A DNA stretch of 9,200 nucleotides from an uncultured Erysipelotrichaceae bacterium (GCA_900544435.1 UQVG01000071.1:1-9200); one strand, 5' to 3'. Shown: positions 1-6,424, counted from the first letter of the stretch. Notes: generated by a model not told the origin, from the sequence alone. Numbers and translations: made by a program.

Positions 1-828
1 TATTTCCCTCATCAAGTTACAAAATATATTTTAGATCCTCAAGTCATTGATATTATTTGTTTTTGTACTAAAAATCCTAAACCAATGCTTTCACGTCTAG
101 ATTTAATCAAAGACTATAAACAATTTTGGTTTGTAACAATTACCCCTTATAATCAAATGATTGAACCCTATGTTCCTAATAAAAATGAAATTATTCGTAG
201 CTTCATTGAACTATCTAAAAAAATAGGAAGTCATTGTATTGGTTGGCGTTATGACCCTATCTTTTTAAATGATTATTATACTATCGAATATCATCTTCGA
301 ATCTTTGAAAAAATGTGTCAAAAACTCACTGGATATACTCATCAATGTGTCATTAGTTTTATTGATCTTTACCAAAAAACAAAAAAGAATTTTAAAGATG
401 TTCAAGAAGTAAGTCAAAAAGATCAAATTTATCTTTGTCAAAAATTTGTAGAAATTGGAAAAAAATATGACATTGAAATCTATACATGTCACGAAAATGA
501 ATCTTTAAAAACAACAGGTGTTCATACAAGTGGCTGCATGAACCAACAAATTATTGAAAGAGCTCTTGGTGATTCATTAAAACTACCTAAAATAAATGAA
601 GCTAGACAAGGATGTCGTTGTTTATTAAATAATGATATTGGCGTTTATAATACGTGTTTACATGGTTGCCTTTATTGTTATGCCAATTATGATCGTGCAA
701 CTGTTTTAAAAAATGTTAAAATGCATAATAAAAAGTCCCCTTTTTTAATTGGAGACTTTCAAAAAGACGATATTATTAAAGAAGCAAAACAAGTTTCTTA
801 TATTGATCGACAACTTTCCCTATTTTAA
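1..828 (+). CDS. DUF1848 family protein, 3' part (N-terminus outside window)
   Basis: The frame is open from base 1, so the gene starts upstream; the 275 visible residues lack roughly the first 50 expected for this family. The visible part follows the DUF1848 pattern: FPHQV near the window edge, CTKNPKPML (codons 22-30), EPYVPNK, WRYDPI, YTHQCVISFIDLY, and a cysteine-rich C-terminal block with CRC (613-621) followed by DIGVYNTC and CLHGCLYC. The last block has Cys codons at 655, 667 and 676, giving CX3CX2C, the spacing that ligates the 4Fe-4S cluster in radical SAM enzymes. I infer Fe-S binding; the family has no substrate that I can name. There is no signal peptide or membrane segment in the visible part. 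Its stop overlaps the convergent PTS IIB gene by 9 bp. Family assignment is confident, function is not. Confidence 0.9.
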   Translation, partial: YFPHQVTKYILDPQVIDIICFCTKNPKPMLSRLDLIKDYKQFWFVTITPYNQMIEPYVPNKNEIIRSFIELSKKIGSHCIGWRYDPIFLNDYYTIEYHLRIFEKMCQKLTGYTHQCVISFIDLYQKTKKNFKDVQEVSQKDQIYLCQKFVEIGKKYDIEIYTCHENESLKTTGVHTSGCMNQQIIERALGDSLKLPKINEARQGCRCLLNNDIGVYNTCLHGCLYCYANYDRATVLKNVKMHNKKSPFLIGDFQKDDIIKEAKQVSYIDRQLSLF

Positions 829-1230
829 AGGATGTGCGTGGCGATAAGCAACACCTCTAGTAATACGTAATAAATTATCTTCTCCAGGAAATTTAACAGG
901 CACGACTGGATTTTCTTGATACATTTTCATTACATCTTCAATATCGACAATGATTTCATCAAATTTCATGAGTCCATACATTTTAGGTGGAAGTAAATAA
1001 AGTGGTTTATCAATTGTTTGATTTTTTAAAGCTCTATCTAATTCTACCTTCAAATGTGGACATAAAATGACAACATCAAAACGGTCTAATTCTTTTAATC
1101 CTAAACCAAATGGTAAAAATTCAATACTGTATTTATCTTCTAAATTTTTTTCTTTAATTTCTTTTTCCATTCTTGTTGCAATAGCACTTGAAGAAAAGCC
1201 TCCACCACAACATAATAATATTCTAATCAT
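820..1230 (-). CDS. Stand-alone PTS sugar transporter subunit IIB, lactose/cellobiose-like
   Basis: This 136-residue protein begins MIRILLCCGGGFSSS, the N-terminal beta strand and phosphocysteine loop of lactose/cellobiose-type IIB domains (E. coli ChbB has LFCSAGMSTS). By that alignment Cys8 would accept phosphate from a IIA partner and pass it to the sugar carried by IIC. The region around residues 50-60 (FDVVILCPHLK) fits the next strand of the fold. The protein is cytoplasmic, with no membrane segment. It is longer than the usual 100-105 residues; the extra C-terminal tail (about residues 108-136, ending HAHPLK) has no match I recognise. No IIA or IIC gene lies in the window, so it either works with a remote permease or has a regulatory role. 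The start is supported by GAGGTG 7-8 bases upstream. Its 3' end overlaps the DUF1848 gene and no terminator is visible there. Confidence 0.85.
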   Translation of the reverse strand: MIRILLCCGGGFSSSAIATRMEKEIKEKNLEDKYSIEFLPFGLGLKELDRFDVVILCPHLKVELDRALKNQTIDKPLYLLPPKMYGLMKFDEIIVDIEDVMKMYQENPVVPVKFPGEDNLLRITRGVAYRHAHPLK

Positions 1231-1251
1231 TTAAACACCTCACTATTTGTC

Positions 1252-1280
1252 AGTATAACATATCCTCCGTTTCAATGTAA
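1252..1280 (-). promoter_or_regulatory. Promoter candidate for the PTS IIB gene
   Basis: On the minus strand TATACT (1257-1252) is preceded by TGT, giving an extended -10, TGTTATACT. A weak -35 match, TTACAT, lies at 1280-1275 with a 17-bp spacer. The Shine-Dalgarno GAGGTG and the ATG at 1230 follow. The extended -10 is the main support. Confidence 0.5.
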
Positions 1281-1368
1281 GGGCTTTTATTTTTCTTTGT
1301 AATCTTTATCTTATCTTTTTAAGTTTCACTTTTTTACCTTTTCATCATATTTTATAGTAGGTGATTTT

Positions 1369-1671
1369 ATGTATCCTTATCAAAACCCTAATTATTATTA
1401 CTATCAACCTCAGATGTATCCTTATTTTCAAAGAATGCCTAAAAAATTTAATTTACAACATACTCTTCATACAACGATACGAGGAATTCAAATTGCAAAT
1501 CAAGTTATACCTATTATCTATCAAGTAAAACCATTAATTGATAATACCAAACAAGGTTTGACTTTATTAAAAGCAATGAATCATTTAAATGACATAGATT
1601 TTGATGAAATAGAAAAGGAATTAAAACCAATTTCTAAAGAAAACAATGAAATATTTGAAAATATGTTATAA
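1369..1671 (+). CDS. YqfQ/VrrA-like small protein with Tyr-rich N-terminus
   Basis: A 100-residue protein with three parts. Residues 1-24 are rich in Tyr, Pro and Gln, with eight Tyr in the first 19 residues including YYYY at 9-12. Residues 29-70 form a probable amphipathic helix region containing QIANQVIPIIYQVKPLIDN, which resembles the conserved core of the Bacillus YqfQ (VrrA) family as I remember it (a Q-rich helix, then VPMVQQYGP-like and KNLP-like segments). The C-terminal 27 residues are acidic. Context supports the call: in B. subtilis yqfQ is the neighbour of ispH (yqfP), and here the gene lies 21 bp upstream of ispH on the same strand, so the two are probably co-transcribed. GTAGGTGA sits about 6 bases before the ATG. 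No signal peptide or enzyme motif is seen and the function is unknown. It may be a genus-specific hypothetical protein that only resembles YqfQ. Confidence 0.6.
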   Translation: MYPYQNPNYYYYQPQMYPYFQRMPKKFNLQHTLHTTIRGIQIANQVIPIIYQVKPLIDNTKQGLTLLKAMNHLNDIDFDEIEKELKPISKENNEIFENML

Positions 1672-1692
1672 TCATCTTTGAGGTGATAAAAA

Positions 1693-2622
1693 ATGTTAGT
1701 AAAAGGAATTGTTCCTAGAGGGTATTGTAAAGGCGTTGTTCGTGCAATTGAAATAGCTAAAAAACAAGCACACCAAACAACACCTGTTTATATTCTAGGA
1801 ATGATTGTACATAATCAATATATTGTAAATGCTTTAGAAGATTTAGGAATTCAAACAATTGATATCAAAGGAAAAACACGATTAGAACTATTAGATGAAA
1901 TCAATGAAGGAAAAGTCATTATTACTGCTCATGGAGCAAGTCAAAAAGTATTTGATAAAGCGAAAGAAAAAGGTTTAGAAGTAATTGATGCTTCTTGTTT
2001 AGATGTAATTAAAACTCATGATCTTATTCAAGATAAATTAAATGAAGGTTATGAAATTTTGTATATTGGTAAAAAGGGGCATCCTGAAGCAGAAGGCGCA
2101 ATTTCAATTGATGAAAAAAGAATTCATTTAATAACAAATACAGATGATTTAAAAGCAATAGATCCTACTAAAAAATATGTTATGACTAATCAAACAACAA
2201 TGTCGCTTTATGATGTTTATGATTTATGCGAAAAAGCAAAAGAGATTTTACCTTTTGTAGAAATTGAAAAAGAAACATGCACAGCTACTAAAATACGTCA
2301 AGAAGCTATTAAAAACATTGAAGATGATGTTGATATTATCTTTATTGTGGGTGATCCTCATTCAAACAATACAAGAAAACTTGCAAGTATTGCTCATGAT
2401 TATCATACATGTGATGTTTATATGATTGAAAGTATTGATGATTTAGAAATTGAATGGTTAAAAAATAAAAGATATGCTGCTGTAAGCTCAGGAGCTTCTA
2501 CACCAACATATCTTACAAATCAAGTAATTGATTATTTAAAACAATTTGATATCAATGATTCTAAAACATATCAAAAACCTATCATTGATAAAAATAAAAT
2601 ATTAAACCAAAAAGATGCCTAG
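1693..2622 (+). CDS. ispH: 4-hydroxy-3-methylbut-2-enyl diphosphate reductase
   Basis: IspH (LytB) performs the last step of the MEP pathway, reducing HMBPP to isopentenyl and dimethylallyl diphosphate with a 4Fe-4S cluster in the cytoplasm. All three cluster cysteines are in the expected places: C12 in VPRGYCKGV, C102 in DASCLDV and C196 in KETCTATKIRQEA. Substrate-pocket residues are also present: H40, H80 in TAHGAS, H130 and E132 in GHPEAEG, T168/T169 in NQTT, SNN at 224-226 and SSGAS at 265-269. At 309 residues it is of normal length and complete. The N-terminus (PRGYC.GVV.A) is of the B. subtilis type rather than the E. coli type. GAGGTGA lies 6 bases before the ATG. The gene follows the YqfQ-like gene by 21 bp, probably as one transcript. 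Its last codons (KDA, stop) form half of a palindromic terminator shared with the convergent MATE gene. Confidence 0.97.
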   Translation: MLVKGIVPRGYCKGVVRAIEIAKKQAHQTTPVYILGMIVHNQYIVNALEDLGIQTIDIKGKTRLELLDEINEGKVIITAHGASQKVFDKAKEKGLEVIDASCLDVIKTHDLIQDKLNEGYEILYIGKKGHPEAEGAISIDEKRIHLITNTDDLKAIDPTKKYVMTNQTTMSLYDVYDLCEKAKEILPFVEIEKETCTATKIRQEAIKNIEDDVDIIFIVGDPHSNNTRKLASIAHDYHTCDVYMIESIDDLEIEWLKNKRYAAVSSGASTPTYLTNQVIDYLKQFDINDSKTYQKPIIDKNKILNQKDA

Positions 2623-2632
2623 GCATCTTTTT
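2609..2632. terminator. Bidirectional terminator: perfect 24-bp palindrome spanning two stop codons
   Basis: The half-site AAAAAGATGCCT (2609-2620) is followed directly by its exact reverse complement (2621-2632). As RNA this folds as a 10-bp stem with a CTAG loop, and it ends in U5 on either strand. It lies wholly at the 3' ends of ispH (+) and the MATE gene (-), whose TAG stops overlap within the central CTAG (2619-2622). The stem is only moderately GC-rich, so termination strength is uncertain. Confidence 0.75.
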
Positions 2633-3965
2633 CTTGTGGTAACCATTGTACTTTGAAAAAATAAATAATAAAAATCAAACTACATACGACCCATGTTGTA
2701 GGCCATCCTAAAAAGACATAAACAATATCACTTGTTACTTTTGTAATTAAGAAAAGATAAATTTGTCTTAAGAAAACAAAAGAGAATATCATCACATACA
2801 TTGGAACAGCTGAACGTCCAGCTCCACGTAAAACTCCATTGATAACTTGATTGATTGGTAAAACAATATAGAATGGTAAGAATGTTAACTGCATCAATCT
2901 TCCAGCATCAATTACATCTTTTTCTTGATTAAATAAGGCAATAAAATCACGACCAAAGAAATACATAATTACTACAAAACAAGCAATGGTAAGTGTTGCT
3001 AATGCTGTTGTAATATAAGCTCCTTTTTTTACACGGTCATACTGTTTGGCTCCTATATTTTGACCAACAAAAGTTGTAATAGCCATATTAAAGGCTTGTA
3101 AAGGTAAGTTAACAAAACCATCTATTTTAATCGTTACAGAATAACCTGCAATGACAGAGGCTCCATAAGCATTAATATAAGATTGAACAATAACATTTGA
3201 TAAAGAAACAATACTTTGTTGAAAACCTGTAGGTAAACCAATTTTTATAATTTTTAATAAAATTTCTTTGTCAAAACCAATTTCCTTTAAAACAACTTTA
3301 TAATCATCCTCTGTTTTCATTAAAACATACATGACCATAATCGCTGAAATAGCTTGAGCGATTAAAGTCGCATATCCTGCACCAGCTACACCAAAATGAA
3401 AATATTTAACAAATAAAAAGTCTAAGATAATATTAATAACACTTGAAAAAATCAAAAAATAAAGCGGTCTTTTAGAATCTCCCACCGAACGTAAGATACC
3501 TGATCCCATATTATAGACCATTACAAAAATAAGACTCCAAAAATAAATAGACAAATAAGTTGAAGCTTCAGAAAAAACTTCACTAGGAACACCGATTGCT
3601 TTTAAAATTGGATCATTAAATAATAAACCAACAATCGTTAAAACAACTCCCATAACAAGAGTTAAAGCGATACTATTATGAATTGCTCTTTTCATTTTAC
3701 AAGTATTACCAGCTCCAAAGAATTGAGCAATAACAACTCCTGCTCCTGTTGAAATGCCCATAAAAAAACCAATCAACATATTAATGATGGGTGTACTTGC
3801 ACCAACTGCCGCTAAAGCAACTTTTCCAACATAATTTCCTACAACATAAGAATCGACTGCATTATAAAGCTGTTGGAATAAGTTACCTATTAATAAAGGA
3901 ATTGAAAACAAAATAATTGCTTTGACAATACTTCCTTTTGTTAAATCCTGTGTATTTCCTTTCAT
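2619..3965 (-). CDS. MATE family efflux transporter
   Basis: A 448-residue integral membrane protein, normal length for MATE exporters, with about 12 hydrophobic segments in two similar halves. The N-terminal half shows the family pattern: IPLLIGNLFQQLYNAVDSYVVGNYVG (about residues 22-47), followed by GASTPI and GAGVVIAQFFGAG. The second half repeats it with GLPTGFQQSIVSLSNVIVQSYI and then FVGQNIGAKQYDRVKKGA. MATE proteins expel cationic drugs or metabolites in exchange for Na+ or H+; the substrate cannot be told here. The closest type is the firmicute branch often annotated as NorM/DinF-like. AAGGTGA lies 5 bases before the ATG. It is transcribed divergently from the HAD gene and converges with ispH, with which it shares a terminator. 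No regulator gene is adjacent. Confidence 0.93.
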   Translation of the reverse strand: MKGNTQDLTKGSIVKAIILFSIPLLIGNLFQQLYNAVDSYVVGNYVGKVALAAVGASTPIINMLIGFFMGISTGAGVVIAQFFGAGNTCKMKRAIHNSIALTLVMGVVLTIVGLLFNDPILKAIGVPSEVFSEASTYLSIYFWSLIFVMVYNMGSGILRSVGDSKRPLYFLIFSSVINIILDFLFVKYFHFGVAGAGYATLIAQAISAIMVMYVLMKTEDDYKVVLKEIGFDKEILLKIIKIGLPTGFQQSIVSLSNVIVQSYINAYGASVIAGYSVTIKIDGFVNLPLQAFNMAITTFVGQNIGAKQYDRVKKGAYITTALATLTIACFVVIMYFFGRDFIALFNQEKDVIDAGRLMQLTFLPFYIVLPINQVINGVLRGAGRSAVPMYVMIFSFVFLRQIYLFLITKVTSDIVYVFLGWPTTWVVCSLIFIIYFFKVQWLPQEKDA

Positions 3966-4037
3966 ACATTCACCTTCCGCTTATAATTTTACTCTTATTT
4001 TATTGAAAACAAAAATATTTGCACGAAATGAAAAAAA

Positions 4038-4082
4038 TAATTTCAATACATTCTTTTCGCTATAATAAAATTAAGTTGGAGG
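4038..4082 (+). promoter_or_regulatory. Promoter and ribosome site of the HAD gene
   Basis: A perfect -10 TATAAT (4061-4066) has only a weak -35 (TAATTT, 4038-4043) at 17 bp. GGAGG (4078-4082) follows, 6 bases before the ATG at 4089. The predicted transcript start is near 4072, so the 5' leader is very short. Confidence 0.6.
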
Positions 4083-4088
4083 TTAGTT

Positions 4089-4940
4089 ATGAGTAAAAAA
4101 ATTATCTTTTTTGATGTTGATGGTACTCTCGTTGATGTCAGACCTGCAAGAGAATATGTACCAGAATCAACAATCAAAGCAGTAAGAGAAACAAGAAAAA
4201 AAGGAAATCTATGTTTTTTATGTACAGGAAGATCACTTGCTGAAATCTATCCTCATATTTTAGATGTAGGTTTTGATGGTATTATTGGTGCTGGTGGTGG
4301 ATTTGTAACAATTGGTGAAGACATGCTTTATCATAAAAAAGTATCTGATAAAGATGTCCATCGTGTTGTAGATTTTTTTGAAGAAAATGATTATGACTAT
4401 TATCTTGAAAGTAATGGTGGTTTGTTTGCTAGTGAAAATTTAGTACCTCGCTTAGAAATGATTACTTATGGCGATTTAGAAAATGATGAAAAGGCTAGAA
4501 AGAAAAAAGCTGAACAACCAAGTCACTTTATTACATCTTTAATAGAGGGAGAAAGTATGTATCGTAGTGATGTCAATAAAATTTGTTTTTTAGAAAATAA
4601 AGATATTCCTTTTCAAACAATTATAGATAACTTTTCTGATGCATTCAATGTTATTCATTGTACCGTTCCTGCTTTTGGAGATGATTCAGGAGAATTATCC
4701 GTTGTCGGTGTTAACAAAGCAAGTGCCATTGAAACACTCATCAAACATTTAAACATTCCTCAAGAAAATACTTTTGCCTTTGGTGATGGCATGAATGATG
4801 CTGATATGTTAGAGTATTGCCATGTCGGTATTGCTGTTGGTAACGCTAAAGAGGGTTTAAAAGCAATTGCTGATGAAGTATGTGATGACATTGCTGAAGA
4901 TGGTATTTATAAAACCATGAAAAAATATCAACTTATATAA
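4089..4940 (+). CDS. Cof-type HAD-IIB family phosphatase
   Basis: A 283-residue cytoplasmic hydrolase with all four HAD motifs. Motif I is FFDVDGT with nucleophile D9 and acid/base D11, motif II is CTGRS with T46, motif III is K210 in VGVNKASAI, and motif IV is FGDGMND (231-237). The alpha/beta cap between motifs II and III (about residues 85-190) is the C2b type of the Cof/YidA group, which dephosphorylates small sugar phosphates, FMN-like compounds or similar metabolites. The substrate cannot be read from the sequence. The length is typical and nothing is missing. It is a single-gene unit with its own promoter, divergent from the MATE gene, and ends at a strong terminator shared with mgtE1. 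Confidence 0.93.
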   Translation: MSKKIIFFDVDGTLVDVRPAREYVPESTIKAVRETRKKGNLCFLCTGRSLAEIYPHILDVGFDGIIGAGGGFVTIGEDMLYHKKVSDKDVHRVVDFFEENDYDYYLESNGGLFASENLVPRLEMITYGDLENDEKARKKKAEQPSHFITSLIEGESMYRSDVNKICFLENKDIPFQTIIDNFSDAFNVIHCTVPAFGDDSGELSVVGVNKASAIETLIKHLNIPQENTFAFGDGMNDADMLEYCHVGIAVGNAKEGLKAIADEVCDDIAEDGIYKTMKKYQLI

Positions 4941-4971
4941 AAAAACATTGGATTTTTTTCCAATGTTTTTT
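4939..4971. terminator. Strong bidirectional terminator between the HAD gene and mgtE1
   Basis: The arms AAAAACATTGGA (4941-4952) and TCCAATGTTTTT (4959-4970) pair perfectly around a T6 loop. One more A-T pair extends the stem to 13 bp. The stem is bordered by an A-run on one side and a T-run on the other, so it works as an intrinsic terminator on either strand. It starts at the HAD stop codon and ends two bases before the mgtE1 stop. Confidence 0.9.
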
Positions 4972-4972
4972 A

Positions 4973-6316
4973 TTAGAGTAAATGTGACATTAAAATGGTT
5001 GCAAGTCCTAAAAAAGCAAAGAATCCAAACATATCTGTACATGTTGTTACAAAAACTCCACTTGCAAGAGCTGGATCAACATGAAATCTATCTAAAATAA
5101 CCGGTACAAAATAACCTGCAAGTGTTGCAACAATCATGTTACAAATCATGGCAAGTCCAGCTACAACACCAAACCATGGATTACCAGCAAAGAACCAAGC
5201 CCCTACTGAAACTAATGCCCCAATGATAACACCATTTAAAATACCAAGTCCAATTTCTTTTAATAAAACTTTGCGAGCATTTTCTTTATCTAATTCTCCT
5301 AGTGATAAACCACGAACAACAATAGTTAAAGTTTGTGTTCCGGCATTACCACCCATTCCTGTAATAATCGGGCTAATCGTTGCAAGAGCAACAACCTTAG
5401 CAATTGTTCCTTCAAAGACACTAACAACACTTGAAGCCATAATTGCTGTAAAAAGATTGACAATCAACCAAGGAATACGGTTTTTAAATGATTCTACAAG
5501 CGTTGAATCTAAACGTTCTTCAGAACCAACCCCTCCTAATAAGTTCATGTCTTCAGTTGTTTCTTCTTCGATGACATCCATAACATCATCGATATCAATA
5601 ACGCCTAATAAATGATGTTGTTCATCTATAACAGGCATCAAAATATATCCATATTTACTAAAAGTCTTCGCAACTTCTTCTTGGTCTTCATAATAATAAA
5701 CAGCTTTAACATTTTGATTTGTAATCTCAAGCATTGGTGTATCAAAGGTACTTGTAACGATATCACCTAAAGAAACAACTCCCTTTAACACATTTTCCTT
5801 ATCAACAACGTAAAGATAATGTCTTGGTTCTTCTTCAGTTGTTTGTAAAAATAATAATGTTTCTTTAACTGTATTATTTGCATGGATATCTAAATACTCA
5901 GTTGTCATAATTCCCCCAGCAGTTTCTGGGTTATATTGTAATAACTGTTTGACATCTTCTTTATCGTCATCTTCCAACAATTCTAAAAAAGCATTTTTTT
6001 CATCTTCATCTTCGATTGATCCAATAACATCCGTAATAACGTCATGGCTAACTTCATCTAAGATTTGTTTTTGTTTATATTTTGAAAATAAATTCAACCA
6101 TTCTAAGATAAGTTCTTCATCATCTTCTTCATCTAAAATATCACCAATAACTTCATTTGGTAAATGTTCTAAGATTTCTTTTGATGAATCTTCATCTTCA
6201 TGCAAAATATCAAGGATATCTGCCGGGTGAATATTTTCTAAAACTTCTTTAATTATTTCTTTATTCCCGTGAAGAATTAAATTCTTTAATTCTTCAGAAG
6301 TCATTTGTTTTATCAT
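4973..6316 (-). CDS. mgtE: Magnesium channel MgtE, copy 1 (acidic N-domain)
   Basis: MgtE forms a dimeric Mg2+ channel in the cytoplasmic membrane that closes when cytosolic Mg2+ binds its soluble domains. This 447-residue copy has the full layout: an alpha-helical N domain (about 1-130), YNPETAGGIMTTEY leading into two CBS domains (about 140-255), a plug helix, and five membrane segments (about 280-447). The pore signature SPIITGMGGNAGTQ is at 315-328. The last helix has DPALASG and TTCTDMFGF, where D428 matches the pore aspartate (D432) of the Thermus protein. The N domain is very acidic: by hand count 39 Asp/Glu against 11 Lys/Arg in the first 130 residues, as expected for Mg2+-gated closure. 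GAGGGGG (6330-6324) lies 7 bases before this ATG, which favours it over the internal Met5. Its leader carries a small ORF and hairpins instead of an M-box. Confidence 0.95.
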   Translation of the reverse strand: MIKQMTSEELKNLILHGNKEIIKEVLENIHPADILDILHEDEDSSKEILEHLPNEVIGDILDEEDDEELILEWLNLFSKYKQKQILDEVSHDVITDVIGSIEDEDEKNAFLELLEDDDKEDVKQLLQYNPETAGGIMTTEYLDIHANNTVKETLLFLQTTEEEPRHYLYVVDKENVLKGVVSLGDIVTSTFDTPMLEITNQNVKAVYYYEDQEEVAKTFSKYGYILMPVIDEQHHLLGVIDIDDVMDVIEEETTEDMNLLGGVGSEERLDSTLVESFKNRIPWLIVNLFTAIMASSVVSVFEGTIAKVVALATISPIITGMGGNAGTQTLTIVVRGLSLGELDKENARKVLLKEIGLGILNGVIIGALVSVGAWFFAGNPWFGVVAGLAMICNMIVATLAGYFVPVILDRFHVDPALASGVFVTTCTDMFGFFAFLGLATILMSHLL

Positions 6317-6324
6317 TTATTTTC

Positions 6325-6345
6325 CCCCTCTTATTTAAAGAGGAA
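6325..6345 (-). promoter_or_regulatory. Hairpin hiding the mgtE1 ribosome site
   Basis: On the minus strand CCUCUU (6343-6338) pairs with AAGAGG (6332-6327) around the loop UAAAU, and two U-G pairs can extend it to 6345/6325. The 3' arm includes most of the mgtE1 Shine-Dalgarno GAGGGGG. The 5' arm is the last sense codons of the upstream small ORF, whose UAA stop (6333-6331) lies at the loop edge. No U-run follows, so it would act on translation rather than as a terminator. Confidence 0.6.
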
Positions 6346-6414
6346 CTTTACCGACGGTGGTAAATGATCCTCACTATTATCATTGTGTCCACCGGATAAC
6401 GGGTCTACTATCAT
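6331..6414 (-). CDS. Candidate mgtE1 leader peptide, 27 aa
   Basis: A 27-codon ORF upstream of mgtE1, starting at 6414 with GGAGGTG (6427-6421), GGAGG ending 8 bases before the ATG. It stops at UAA 6333-6331, 14 bases before the mgtE1 ATG. The peptide begins MIVDPLSGGH, has an acidic middle (DNSED), then HLPPS, and ends VKFLFK. Asp-Pro near the start, a Pro-Pro pair and a short basic/aromatic tail recall enterobacterial MgtL, which from memory also opens with acidic/Pro residues and ends in LFR. A predicted promoter (extended -10 at 6445-6437) would start the RNA only about 17 bases before the ATG, so the ORF fills the leader. Its ends are embedded in two RNA stems that could control its own start and the mgtE1 ribosome site. 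Function is inferred; expression and conservation are untested. Confidence 0.6.
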   Translation of the reverse strand: MIVDPLSGGHNDNSEDHLPPSVKFLFK

Positions 6415-6424
6415 TTTTACCACC
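6356..6424 (-). promoter_or_regulatory. Long-range stem covering the leader-ORF start
   Basis: On the minus strand GGTGGTAAA (6424-6416) pairs with TTTACCACC (6364-6356). After a two-base A bulge, TGAT (6413-6410) pairs with ATCA (6368-6365), giving 13 pairs in all. This buries the ATG at 6414-6412 and part of its ribosome site. The enclosed 41 bases have only weak internal pairing, for example GTTATC (6400-6395) with GATAAT. The 3' arm codes for the HLPP part of the peptide, so a translating ribosome would open it. Confidence 0.55.

Noticed and set aside
265..492. A 75-codon minus-strand frame inside the DUF1848 gene
   Set aside because: The overlapped gene has clear family motifs; this frame has none and no ribosome site.
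1343..1349. CATCATA as a sporulation-sigma (sigma G-like) -10 before the YqfQ-like gene
   Set aside because: No matching -35 lies 17-18 bp upstream, and the 7-bp match is weak in this AT-rich spacer. No confident promoter was found for the YqfQ-ispH unit.
5136..5615. A 159-codon open frame on the + strand rich in Ser, Thr and Pro
   Set aside because: It lies wholly antisense to mgtE1, has no ribosome site, and its composition is that of a mirrored membrane-protein frame.
5949..6230. A 93-codon + strand frame made largely of serine runs
   Set aside because: Its serine codons are the reverse complement of the Asp/Glu-rich N domain of mgtE1; it is a shadow.
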